Origin: Myxocyprinus asiaticus
Taxonomy: Eukaryota > Chordata > Actinopteri > Cypriniformes > Catostomidae
Assembly: GCF_019703515.2 (NCBI RefSeq)
Contig: NC_059365.1
Span: 40,066,001-40,130,000 of the forward strand
Length of the DNA stretch: 64,000 nucleotides
Reading direction: 5' to 3'
The notes under the pieces were generated by a model, which saw nothing but the letters and a program-made list of their open reading frames with translations, did no database searches and was not told where the DNA came from. Within the stretch, counting starts at the first letter, position 1; every line of letters begins with the position of its first letter. Position numbers and translations under genes: made by a program. Positions 21,768 to 32,560 of the stretch are shown here, piece by piece.

Positions 21768-24743
21768 TATGGAAGCCCAGGAGTGCCATTTACAAAAGAA
21801 TGAAAGAATAAATTATCGATCTATTCATTTGAAAATAAAAATGTGAATAAATAAACCAATTTATAAATGGACAAAAAAATAGACACATTTAAATTTGAAT
21901 AAATAAACCAATTTATAATTGGACAAATAAATAGACACATTTACATGTGTTTATTTAATCAATGTTTTAATATGTACTTATATTTAGCAATAAAACAGCA
22001 CATTAATAAGTCATTTTTAAATGCGCCTTTTTAAATGGACAAATAAAAAGACATTTAAATGTGTTTATTTGATTCATGTTTAAAAATGACATTATATTTA
22101 AAAAATAAAATTGTGCATTAATAAATCATATTTATTTCATGTTTAAAATGTCATTAAATGTAGCAATAAATGAGTACAATGAGTCTTTTAAATACACTTT
22201 TTTATGCACTTTAAAAGCACCTTTAAATTACATTTTAAAAAAGTATTTGGCAATTGCTTTTCTTAATTCATTTGCCAGTTGCTTTTCATAATCCATTTGC
22301 CAATGGCTTTTCTTTTTCGTTTTGCTTTTCCTTTTCCTTTTTCCTTTTCTTTCTTCAACTGAGAATCGAGTTAAAAACAAATGCCATTGGACTGTTGACT
22401 TGTGAGAGCAACCAATGAACTTTCGATTCAGTTATAAGACACACCCCTCTCCCACCTGCCATTTTTTTAAAAACTTGATTCTCAATTGGAGAAAGAAAAG
22501 GAAAAGCAAAATAAAAAAAAAAAAAAGCAGTGGCAATTTTAGGGGGTGGCCTGTGGTGGCCTGGGCCACCCCTGAAATCTCATTGGCCACCCTGTGGCCA
22601 CCCCAGAACTGATTGGTAGTTCATCATGTTCATCAACACAAGAACGAAGAACAAATAGAAACACCTGTCAATCAAAGATGACGTCTCAGGTCATTTGTTG
22701 ATTTAGAGCCACACTGACCCAGGGTCAGTTTTATATTTCTGACCATTATAGTAGTGGTGGGACTGAAGCTGTGTGAGCTGATCTTTGATCAGTGGGGGGA
22801 GGGGCAGGTGCCACAGATCGCGGGCAGCGGGCGCCAGGTCTGGAGTATAGTGGTCGGTCAGAAGCATGAAGCTGACACAAGCTAGCGTCTACCTCCAGCT
22901 TCCAATGAGTTGACGTCGATTTGTGGTAAAAAAAAAAAAAAAAGCTGTTATTTGAGAGGTATGTTCATCTAATCTATCATTTAATTTATCCTGAATTTCC
23001 ATGTGAATGTGACAACATTTTTTCATTGTTACAGTAGCTAGGTTAAAGAGTAAGCTAGACCCTACACCACATTCAGCATGTTATCTTTATATTGACATGA
23101 AATATGAAATGCCATGTTTTCTGATTTAATGACGGAGGTGTGTAAAGCGTTTTACAGATGTATATGTTAAATAGCTAAAGTTTTATATATGGCTAACCTG
23201 TGTGTGAAATGGAAGGGTTTGTGCTGTGACTGTACTTTAAATCTTTACATGAGTTATTTATGAGCTCTTTATGTGTATTATTGGTCAGTCAGACCAATAA
23301 AATCTTCAAAGTTTTTATACCTTATTTGACATTTTAATTATGCAGAGGCAGGGCAAAATGCACTTAAATGCCACAAAGGATTTGACTAACTATTTTATTT
23401 GGTAATATTCAAAGTAATTGAAGCTATCAGAACATGTGGAAAATAAACCTGAGTAGACACTGTAAATAGAGTTTTGTTTTTTACTGTATTCAGAGCTCAA
23501 TCTGCAATTTTGGGGTTTCTAGACAGACACCTATAAGCCCTCATAGCCAATTTCACACACTGATTTGTACCCAATTTAACAATATTTCTGCTGGACAGTG
23601 CAGTTATAGCTAATAAATAAATGAATGAATGAATAATTGATTGAATGATTGATCAATCAGTTATCACCTGTACTTGTATCTTTTTATGATTATACACTAT
23701 ACCTGATGTTATACGCAGATTCATTCTCTACAATGAGAATAGCTCTTAAAAATGTGTAACTGACTTTTCCTAAACAATTACTGATTTAAAAATGGATGTT
23801 ATGTTAAAATAACCAGAGATTCCCAGAAACTGTAATAGGTTGAAATAGAACAGGAATAGAAAACTGTCAAATGTCAAAACAACAGTCTGATATTGAATAC
23901 AAACAATTCAGTGAATGCTAACATGAGTTTAAGAATTCATTTATTCTACATGTGTAGATGTTGAAGCAAAGTAATGCGATATTTACACATTTTGATCATG
24001 TGCCATTCATAAAGGTTCTCCCGGTATCGCCACCCCACACTAGGTCTGTGCCCCATCTTGGCCACCCCAGTAAAAATGTCCTGGATACGCCACTGAAGAA
24101 AAGCCATTGGCAAATGGATGAGGAAAAGCAATAGGCAAATGAATTAAGAAAAGCAATTGCCAAATAACTTTTTAAAATGCAATTTAAAAGGTGCTTTTAA
24201 AAAGTGCATTTAAAAGACTCATTAATGTAATAATTTATTGCTACATTTAATGACATTTTTAAACATGAATTAAATAAGCACATTTAAATGTGTCTTTTTA
24301 TTTGTCCATTTATAAATTGACTTCAAGTTTTTATTTTCAAATTAATAGATTGGTAATTTATTCCTTCATTCTTTTTTTAATTGGCACACCTGGGCTTCAG
24401 CAGGTATGGACTGACAAACGGAAAAGGAAAAGTCAAACAATAAAGAAAAGCATTTGGTAAATGGATGAAAAAAAGCAACTGGCAAATGGATGAAGAAAAG
24501 CAATTGCCAAATGCTTTTTAAAACACAATTTAAAAGGTGCATTTAAAAATGACTTAATAATGTGCTGTTTTATTGCTAAATATAAGTACATTTTAAAACA
24601 TGAATTAAATAAACACATTTATATGTGTCTATTTATTTGTCCATTTATAAATTGGTTTATTTATTCACATTTATATCTTCAAATTAATAAATTGATAATT
24701 TATTCCTTCATTCTTTTGTATATGGAAATCCTGGGCTTCCATA
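21768..24743. mobile_element. Compound foldback element
   Basis: The left end TATGGAAGCCCAGG and the inverted right end CCTGGGCTTCCATA (24730-24743) bound arms of about 350-550 bp. The arms are rich in GAATGAAAGAATAAATTATC and CAATTGCTTTTCTTAATTCATTTGCC-type words. A second right-arm end lies at about 24398-24412 (CCTGGGCTTCAGCAG), so two right arms are in tandem. The inner loop contains a smaller hairpin (CTTTTCCTTTTCTTTCTTCAA against TTGGAGAAAGAAAAGGAAAAG) and the nested element at 22528. Confidence 0.65.
22528..24095. mobile_element. CAGTGGC-ended non-autonomous DNA transposon, nested
   Basis: The ends CAGTGGC... and ...GCCACTG are inverted repeats. GGGGTGGCC-rich subterminal blocks occur near both ends (22540-22610, 24025-24070). 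The 8-bp flanks AAAAAAAG and AAGAAAAG are compatible with a hAT-type duplication, but A-richness makes this weak. No transposase frame is visible. Confidence 0.6.
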
Positions 24744-25313
24744 GATACTGCATTTCAGTAGATAAGAGCAAAAAGGACGTTCTCTTGCAAGGTCCAACAT
24801 AGTCACTAAGATATATATATATATATATTTGAATGTATTCAACTGGGTAAATAATCTGACCATTAGATATAAGCATTGACAATGAGTAAAGTTTAAAGAC
24901 TTTTTACCTTTTGTTGCTAGCCTAGGATGCCCTGAGTTTTTTATTAAAAATTTGTATTGATCACATTGCTATGTGGTTACTAAGGTGTCCTGGGTGGTTG
25001 TCAGGTGATTGTTAGATCTGGGGTTACTGGTCCACCCCCAAGTCCCCATGACATTCTGGTCCCTAGATATGGCTCAAGTCTGATATACTGGTGACTAAAA
25101 GAATAATAAATTAAGCACATATCATCGCTTAACAACCTCAGAGCTTATGGTGGTTGTTTTTAAAGGGTTAGGCCTAACAGTTAGCTTTCAAATTAAATTT
25201 TAAATTGTGAATGATAAAAATGAATAGGATTTTTTTTTCTTTTTTTTTCTTCACAAAACCGCTTTGTTGCACAACTATATTTTCTGTAGATTTTTAAAGT
25301 TGTTTGGAAAAGC
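24744..25313. other. Intergenic, fragments only
   Basis: Near 24960-25020 GCTATGTGGTTACTAAGGTG and CCTGGGTGGTTGTCAGGTG resemble a short degenerate repeat common in fish. There is no gene here. Confidence 0.35.
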
Positions 25314-25314
25314 A

Positions 25315-25406
<92 letters not shown>

Positions 25407-25407
25407 T
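25314..25407. repeat. (CTAT)n(CTGT)n microsatellite, i.e. GATA/GACA type
   Basis: About eleven CTAT units switch directly into about twelve CTGT units. On the other strand this is (GACA)n(GATA)n. Confidence 0.95.
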
Positions 25408-25690
25408 TCTGCCTCATTTGGATGTTTATTGAAATTTGAAACAAACATATTAATACTTTTAAATGTTGTATAAAACACAGCACCACATACTGATAAGATG
25501 TGTGAAGGTTACTCTTTGGTTGTCTCATATAAATGATGAGCAAAAGCATGAGATCCATTCCTCCAAGAAGCTAGAAGGTGCATAAGTTCAGTTTTTTTAT
25601 TTTATTTATTTATTTATTTTTTTGGTCTTATACAAAAAGAAAGTTATGACATCATGCCTACCTTAGTGCCCATACAGGGGCAGAGTTTGG

Positions 25691-25777
25691 AATGGCATAC
25701 TACCACACTACTCTTACTATTTCTGCCATAGACAGACATGGCAGAAGTAGTAAGAGTAGTATGTGTAGTATGCCATT
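25691..25777. repeat. Near-perfect 87-bp hairpin
   Basis: The arm AATGGCATACTACCACACTA... (25691-25729) is almost exactly complementary to 25738-25777, with about 37 of 40 positions pairing and an 8-base loop (AGACAGAC). It could be a tiny MITE or a hairpin RNA; no flanking duplication is clear. Confidence 0.75.
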
Positions 25778-25879
25778 TTGAACTCAGCCAGGGACTTCCA
25801 TATACCGTAGTATATTAGGATATTAGCCTAATAAACTCCTTATAAAACTTAAAACAAATGATTTGACTGATGAGACGTA

Positions 25880-25985
25880 AAATAAATAGACAATTACAAA
25901 ACTATAGTTTGTCTATAATTTTCATGCAGTCTCTTGTATTCCATTCTATGAATGGAATCCACATGAGATCAGTAAAAGCAGGGCC
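25880..25985. repeat. Unclassified interspersed repeat, short copy
   Basis: It contains CTATGAATGGAATCCACATG and AGATCAGTAAAAG, as in the copies at 11141 and 61480. It is a small fragment only. Confidence 0.55.
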
Positions 25986-26797
25986 ATTAGTTGGGAACTT
26001 AAATAGGAGGATTACACAAATAGTGCAAGTTCTTGTATCATATCAAAAATGTAATAAACAAATATTTTAAGTAAAACAACAACAGCAACAACACAAAAAC
26101 AAACAATGCACTTATGTACATTTCACAAGAACATTTGCCCCAGCCATAGCAACACAAATAATTTAGTGTCTTATTAATACTGTTAAGTGCTTCACCTTAA
26201 TGGTCTGGACAAGAGACATTTTTTCCAATCCTGGTCTTGTAGGATCCCCAATCTATCCAACACCTGATTCAACACATCAGCTTATTATGCTGTAGAAATT
26301 ATTCAACTTCCCACTTCAGGAGTCTTAATTACGAGTGCATCACATTCAAGTGCTTTGTTGTCAAAGAGAGAAGGAATCATTGAGAACGCCAGGTTCATTT
26401 TTGCACATTTCTTGGGGAACTTTTATTTTGACACCATAATACAGGTACATGTTAGTTAGCTTGGTCAAAATTGTATGTATTTTGGTCAAATATATGCTAT
26501 TTTCTCTGTGTAAAAAAATGAACAACATGCATCAAAATGGTTACTGTTATATGTAAATGTATGATACCGAAACGGCTAAACGGGAAAAGCTGCATTTAGA
26601 AAAATTAATAAGACCTATCATTCACTACAGAAACGGTACCCTCCTCCGCCACACTAGACTTTGCACTCCATTCACTTCCATTCATACGCATCTGAACACG
26701 GGACATCAAAAACGAAGAAATGTTGTATTCTGCATACCAAAGTTCAAGTCCGGTGAACTCTGATATTTATATATGGCTATATATGGCTCTCCTTTAA
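25986..26797. other. Intergenic, no recognised gene
   Basis: Around 26225-26300 TTCCAATCCTGGTCTTGTAG...CAACACCTGATTC resembles part of a common fish repeat. Nothing else is recognised. Confidence 0.35.
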
Positions 26798-27979
26798 AGA
26801 GGTCATGTCACGAGGAATCAAATTTTCCTTGAAATTTTGACATATAAGAGGTCTTTTTACTATAAAAACATACTGTAAATTTCAGAGCTCAAAACTTAAT
26901 CCCAAAGGCAATAAAAGCATTTATTGAAACCAAGCTGCAAAAATGCCTCGTTCTCTACTTCTGCATCTTCCAAACGTCATTTGGGGGCTCATTAAGTCAT
27001 GAACACCTCTACAACTCAAAAACATCAATGCCTACTTTTACATCAGTGCACTCTTGGCCCTGCCCACTGGTGCTTCAGTTTGTAAACTGAGAGAGAAGGA
27101 CAAACAAGGCCTACTGTGGCCTAATTGTTATTCCTGAACACCAAATGGGACTCATCTGGACTATTTTAAATTATTTTTGTAGACAGATGTCTTTGTCCGC
27201 TTGATACATATTTCGGGTGCTTTTATAAGACATGGTGTCAAGTTAAAAACACTTGGACCTGATGCAAAACAGTAAGTAAACAATTCCATTCATGAATATT
27301 TGAATATTCCATTCAGTCATGACTGATTGATAGTTTATGGTGCATCCTATTTACACCGGGCGCATCCGCTGACGCGACACAACGGCTTGAGGCTGTCTAC
27401 ACCGGCCACGTCGACACAAACTTTCTAAACCGTTTATTTGTTGTTGGCAGTAGTAGCGTCAGCACGTGCAGTGCAAAATGAGACGTGCCACAACGGATGT
27501 TTCCATGGTACACACTACATAGCATCATTGATTATAACGAGTTCTATTGATTTTGACACGATGCAACGCAACTCTAGCGTCCGGTGTAGACAGGGTGCGA
27601 TTGTTAACAGCTGTGCTTGAAAAGAACAGTTTAATATATTCATATGCAATTTGTTTGATGTGCGTATAACCCCTGAAATTTAGTTTTATAATGTTGTGGA
27701 GCTTGTTCATACTTGAGTTTCAAATATGGCTGAATTTAAGAGGCTGCACAATATTAGCCAATTAGAACAGTGGGCGTTTACGTTGAAGTTTTAAGGAGGT
27801 GTTTATGCCAAAACCAAGCGTTTCAGACAGAGGGCCAGAGATAGGGTAGAAAATGATCATATATTAATAAATTATGACTGTTTTAATGCAAAAAAAAAAA
27901 AAAAAAAAAAATTACCAACATTATCAGTGGACCTCAGGGAAGATAATAAAACTATTAAAAAGGGCATTTCATGACCCCT
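26798..27979. mobile_element. TTAA-flanked MITE with GAGGTCATG ends
   Basis: The left end AGAGGTCATGTCACG and the inverted right end AGGGGTCATGAAATG form short terminal repeats, with TTAA on both sides (26794-26797, 27980-27983). The interior is non-coding and carries the insertion at 27352 and an A run at 27889-27910. TTAA suggests piggyBac-type mobilisation. Confidence 0.65.
27352..27589. mobile_element. Small nested element with ACACCGG ends
   Basis: TTACACCGGGCGCATCCGC at the left and GCGTCCGGTGTAGA at the right are inverted. The inner sequence is unusually CpG-rich for this region (GACGCGACAC, CACGTCGACAC). Confidence 0.55.
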
Positions 27980-28089
27980 TTAAGCGTTCGTGAGTGTATG
28001 ACAGAAGCTTGTTCACAATGGCTCGCAGTTAAATCTCGCGAAAGCAAAAACAGCGCTCTCACGCGAATAAGCTTCCAGATTTTCACAGT

Positions 28090-28476
28090 ACAAACTGCAA
28101 AAATTTATTTTCTTACGGAGTATTTTTGTCTTGTTTTCCAGATCTAAACATTCTTAAAGATACATTTAAAAGAAAAGCTAAATGACACAAGACAGAATTT
28201 ATATCTTGTCTTCAGAGAAATCTTAAAAAAAAAAAAAAAATTGTAAAGTATATGCTTATAACAAGAAAAAAAAAACTTTGTCCATGGGGGAAGAAATAAA
28301 CATTTATTAAAAAGTGAATCCCAGAATTCTTTTTTTTTTAAATATTTCTGCGAAAACAAGACTTAATATCTTAAACCCATTCTGCTTCTCAAATCTTTTT
28401 TTTTTTTGTGTGTGTATTGTTTTGAGGACGTTAGATGTTCTGAAAATAAGACAAAAATCTTTTTTTGCAGTGAAAG
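28090..28476. mobile_element. Foldback MITE with ACTGCAAAAA ends
   Basis: The left arm TACAAACTGCAAAAATTTATT...TTTTTGTCTTGTTTTCCAG pairs with the right arm TGAAAATAAGACAAAAATCTTTTTTTGCAGTG. The same family is split by the Tc1 at 62257. It lies downstream of the kinase stop codon. Confidence 0.65.
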
Positions 28477-28861
28477 ACACATTTCTCACCAAAAGCTATC
28501 ATACGCCTTAAGACTAGAATGTGATGCACAAGTCTCATGGACTACTTTCATGATACTTTGGGTGCTTTAAGCTTTAAAGTCAGCCACAAACAGGATGTCC
28601 TTTAAATCCCTTCTTGTGTGTTCCACAGACGAAAGGGAGTCATTCACAGTTGTGAACTGTTCCATAAAGGGATAACTCCAGAACAAAGAATTGAGGATCC
28701 AGTCCTCCAACCTTTTCAGGTATCTAAAGATTGTTTAATTTTAACATACTTGTAAGGCTTTTTTTTTTTTTAAACAGGCTGTTTCTATGGAGTCTATAGC
28801 TGGATCTGATGTGAACTCATTGATTTAAATGTTACTTTTTACAGTCTCTGTGAGCTCAGTC

Positions 28862-29095
28862 TCAAAGTGGTTGCTCTTGACTTTGCTCCTCTGCTTGTCT
28901 GATAGCTTCCCCCAGCAGAGAGATTAGGGAGTTCAAACCGATGAGGTACCCATCCTCCCTGTTTCCCTCCACCCATGGAAGATCATGCCTCAGATGGACA
29001 TCCTCTGGGGTCGGGATGGTTTTCCCAAAATCTATCATCCATATGTTTGCTTTGCTGCTGGAGTCATGGACAAAAAGCAGAGAGCTTCCTATGAT
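28862..29095 (-). CDS. itpk last exon: SSLLF and IDFGKT motifs, stop
   Basis: This exon encodes [50 protein letters not shown] and a short Glu/Gln-rich tail ending in a TGA at 28862-28864. The IDFGK Asp is the metal-binding catalytic residue of the family. An ATTAAA on the transcript strand at 28734-28739 is a possible polyadenylation signal. Confidence 0.95.
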   Translation of the reverse strand: MIGSSLLFVHDSSSKANIWMIDFGKTIPTPEDVHLRHDLPWVEGNREDGYLIGLNSLISLLGEAIRQAEEQSQEQPL

Positions 29096-32000
29096 CTGTG
29101 AGAGATTGAGAGGACATTTAGAGGTAAAGCTGAATCCAGGAGTCCCATAAAAATGTACATGGCCCGAGAATAATATTGCAAAATAATAATGAAAGAGCTT
29201 TGCACTGACCTCATGCTTGCTGAAAAACATTGACTGCTTTAGCGTTTCATTCAGAGCCTGTAATCTGGATTTGTAGGCCTTCTGGAATACGCAGAGTGAC
29301 AAACAAAGAATGTTTATACAGAATGCAGTGGAATTTAAAAAAAAAGTCCACTTGGGATAATGCTTCTTTTCTGCATTTTTATAATTAAACACAGTGTGGT
29401 GATGGGGGCGTGGTCGTGTGTCTGTCTGCGGGAAAGAGAGAGCGGTAAGGCTCGTCACCTGGATTGTAATTATTTCTAACACCTGTCTCTTGTTATAGTG
29501 ATGGCAGAGGGAGACTTAAAAGCCGCACCAGCTCACCAGTTGGGAGAGAGAGAGCACAAATTCGATGCTTGCTGAGTGTATTAGTTATCTGACTGAGTGT
29601 TTAAAAAGTTTATTTTGTTATCTGATTGAGTGTTTGAATCTACGTGAATAGACTGCATTAAGTAACCCCAGAATCTGAGGCAGAAAAATAAAAGTCTTGC
29701 CTGCACTGCTTCGTCGCCTCCTGAGAATTGTCTAAGAGAACTGAACTTGTTACATACAGTTTGAGGAAAAACCTTGAGAATGTTCCAAAAAATTTGCATC
29801 AAACCATCACATTCTTAACCCAAGTATGAAATGGTGTGCACTCACAAGAACGTGAACCTGACTCCTGGTGAAGGATAACAGTGTTTCTGTCACTTGGGCT
29901 TCTGTGTGTGTCTTGTAGAAGTTCCGTAATACTTTCCCATTCCCCATCTGTGAAAGAGAACATTGTACATGGGTCACTTTTTAGGTTTAGAATCAGAAAT
30001 ACTTGAAATTGGCTGGCATGTTGGTCAAAACAGCTACAACAACAAACCACTATGCCCTCGATGCGGAAGCCCAGTGTAGAGGTAGTACTGCTGTCATCCC
30101 TCCACTGCAGGTAACGCAGCTTTGTCACACCTCTCTGAGCATGTTCTTTCGCAGTGGGAGCTGCTGGATCAGCTTTCAGCATCTTCTGATACATATCAGT
30201 CCGCACACTGACATTGTTCCTGGCTTTAATGATCTCCTCCTCTTGGTAAGTCCTGTGAGTAATGTCCCAGAACAGGCTTGTGATATACACTCACTGAGCA
30301 CTTTATTTGAAACACCTGTACATCTACTTATTCATGCAATTATCTAATCAGCGAATCTTGTGGCAGCAGTGCAATGCATAAAGTCACGCTGATACGGGTC
30401 AGGAGCTTCAGTTAATGTTCACATCAACCATCAGAATTGGGAAAAAAAGAGTTGTGTGGCACCATGCGTGGGTCGGACTCTGCACACTTTGCTAGTTTTT
30501 AATACTTTTTGTGTCATAAACCCGTGAGATTCGATACACCCTGTTCCATAACTGTTTTATGAAGACAAAATGTAAAAGAATTCAAAATCCTTGGTCTCTG
30601 GAGACATTAAAAGACACTTACGTGCTCAAGCTGGTACCTCAGACAGGGCCGCAGACCAGAGACTCTGTTTGGATGGTGTGGCGGGAGAGATTCAGCATCA
30701 ACTGTCGAGCATGTCAGCAATGCCGGCAAAGGTTGTTGCAGACTTGGAGGATCTTGCTGTAATACACTACCGTTCAAAAGTTTGGGGTCACTTGCCTAAA
30801 ATGTTTCTCATGATCTTAAAAACCTTTTGATCTGACGGCGTATGCTTAAATGTTTGAAATTAGTTTTGTAGACAAAAATATAATTGTGCCAACATATTAA
30901 TTTATGTACAAAACTAAAATAAAAAAAATAAAAACGTTTTTGAAATGGATGACTTGGACCGAATAATTAAGAAAAGCAGCCACTAAGTGCCCAGCATATA
31001 CTCCTTCAATACTGTTTAAAAAGCATCCCAGGGTGATACCTCAAGAAGTTGGCTGAGAAAATGTCAAGAGTACATTTCTGCAAAATCTAGGCAAAGTGTG
31101 GCCACTTTGAAGATGCTAAAATATAACATAGTTTTGATTTATTTTGGATTTTTTTAGTCACAACATAATTCCCATATTTCCATTTCTATTATTCCATAGT
31201 TGTGATGACTTTACTATTATTCTAAAATTTGAAAAAAAGAAAAAATAAAGAAAGAATGAGTAAGTGACCCTAAACTTTTGAACGGTAGTGTACGTCATCA
31301 ATCACTTCCATGAAGATGAAATTCTGGTTACAAGAATGGGGGACGTCGACAAACGGATCGATTATCTGGAGTCATCGGAGAGGAAATTAGCTGCTAACCC
31401 GCTAGTGACCAAGATAGATTTGGAACGCATTTGGGAAAAGTTGGAAGATATTGAAAATCGTAATCGGCGAAACAACGTCCGAATTGTTGGAATTCCTGAG
31501 AATGAAGAAGGCCGAGATATGGTTAAATTCCTAGACGAGCTCTTCCCGAGTCTGCTCGACATAACAGGCCATAAGCTGGAAATTGAGCGAGCTCACAAAG
31601 TTCTGGCTCAGAGATCCGCTGAGGGGATTTCTGAGATCATCCAATAAAGATCTCGTGTTACACGAGGTGAGGAGTAAAGGAACGCTTTCTTGGAAGAACC
31701 ACAACATTTTCTTGTTCCCAGACTTTGTGAATTCGACGAGAGAAACGTGATCGATTCAAGGAATGCAAGAAACTCACATCAACGGAAGGTCGCTTTTGTA
31801 CTGATGTTCCTGGCCAAATTGAGTATAGATACTAAGGATGGCCGCAAAATATTTACATGCCCACAGCAAGCATTGTCCTTCATAAAGTCAAGGGAATGAG
31901 TAAGCTATTGTGTGATTCTCATGTTGCAGTCAATTGAGCCTGACTCACTGATCATACACTGTCCGAGGAAGCTAGGCTAGCCTTTTTTGTTTCTTTTTGT

Positions 32001-32497
32001 GTTGGTTCCGCCTAGCAGCTGGAGTTTGTTTTGTGGAATAACACTCCTTCAAGAAACGTTTGCATCGACGGAGGGTCGCTTTTGCACTGAAGTTACCGGC
32101 CAGGTTGAGAATAGATGCTAAGTATGGCTGCAAATATTTACTTGTCCCCAACAAGCATTGTCCTTCATGAAGTCAATGGAATGAATAAGTCATTGTGTGA
32201 TGCAGCCTAGTGGACCTGACTCACTGAACATTCACTTGACCGTCCGAGGAAACTGGGCACCTGTTTTGTTTCTTTTTGTGCTGGTTCCGCCTAGCGGCTG
32301 GAGTTTGTTTTGTGGAATAACACTCCTTCGGGACAGTATGTGGATGAATCTGCATGTTCTTTGTGCTTATGCCTCCTATTGGCTTGAGTTTGTTTTGTGG
32401 AGTATTTTTTGCAGGATATTGGAAGGATTAGGTCATCTGCTGCACTCATGAACAGCCGGCTCACTGAACATTTGTTTGACTGTCCAAGGAAACTGAA

Positions 32498-32560
<63 letters not shown>

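Noticed and set aside
25264..25473. Open frame through the tetranucleotide repeat (Ser-Ile-Tyr-Leu then Cys-Leu-Ser-Val repeats)
   Set aside because: It is an artefact of microsatellite translation with no splice or start context.
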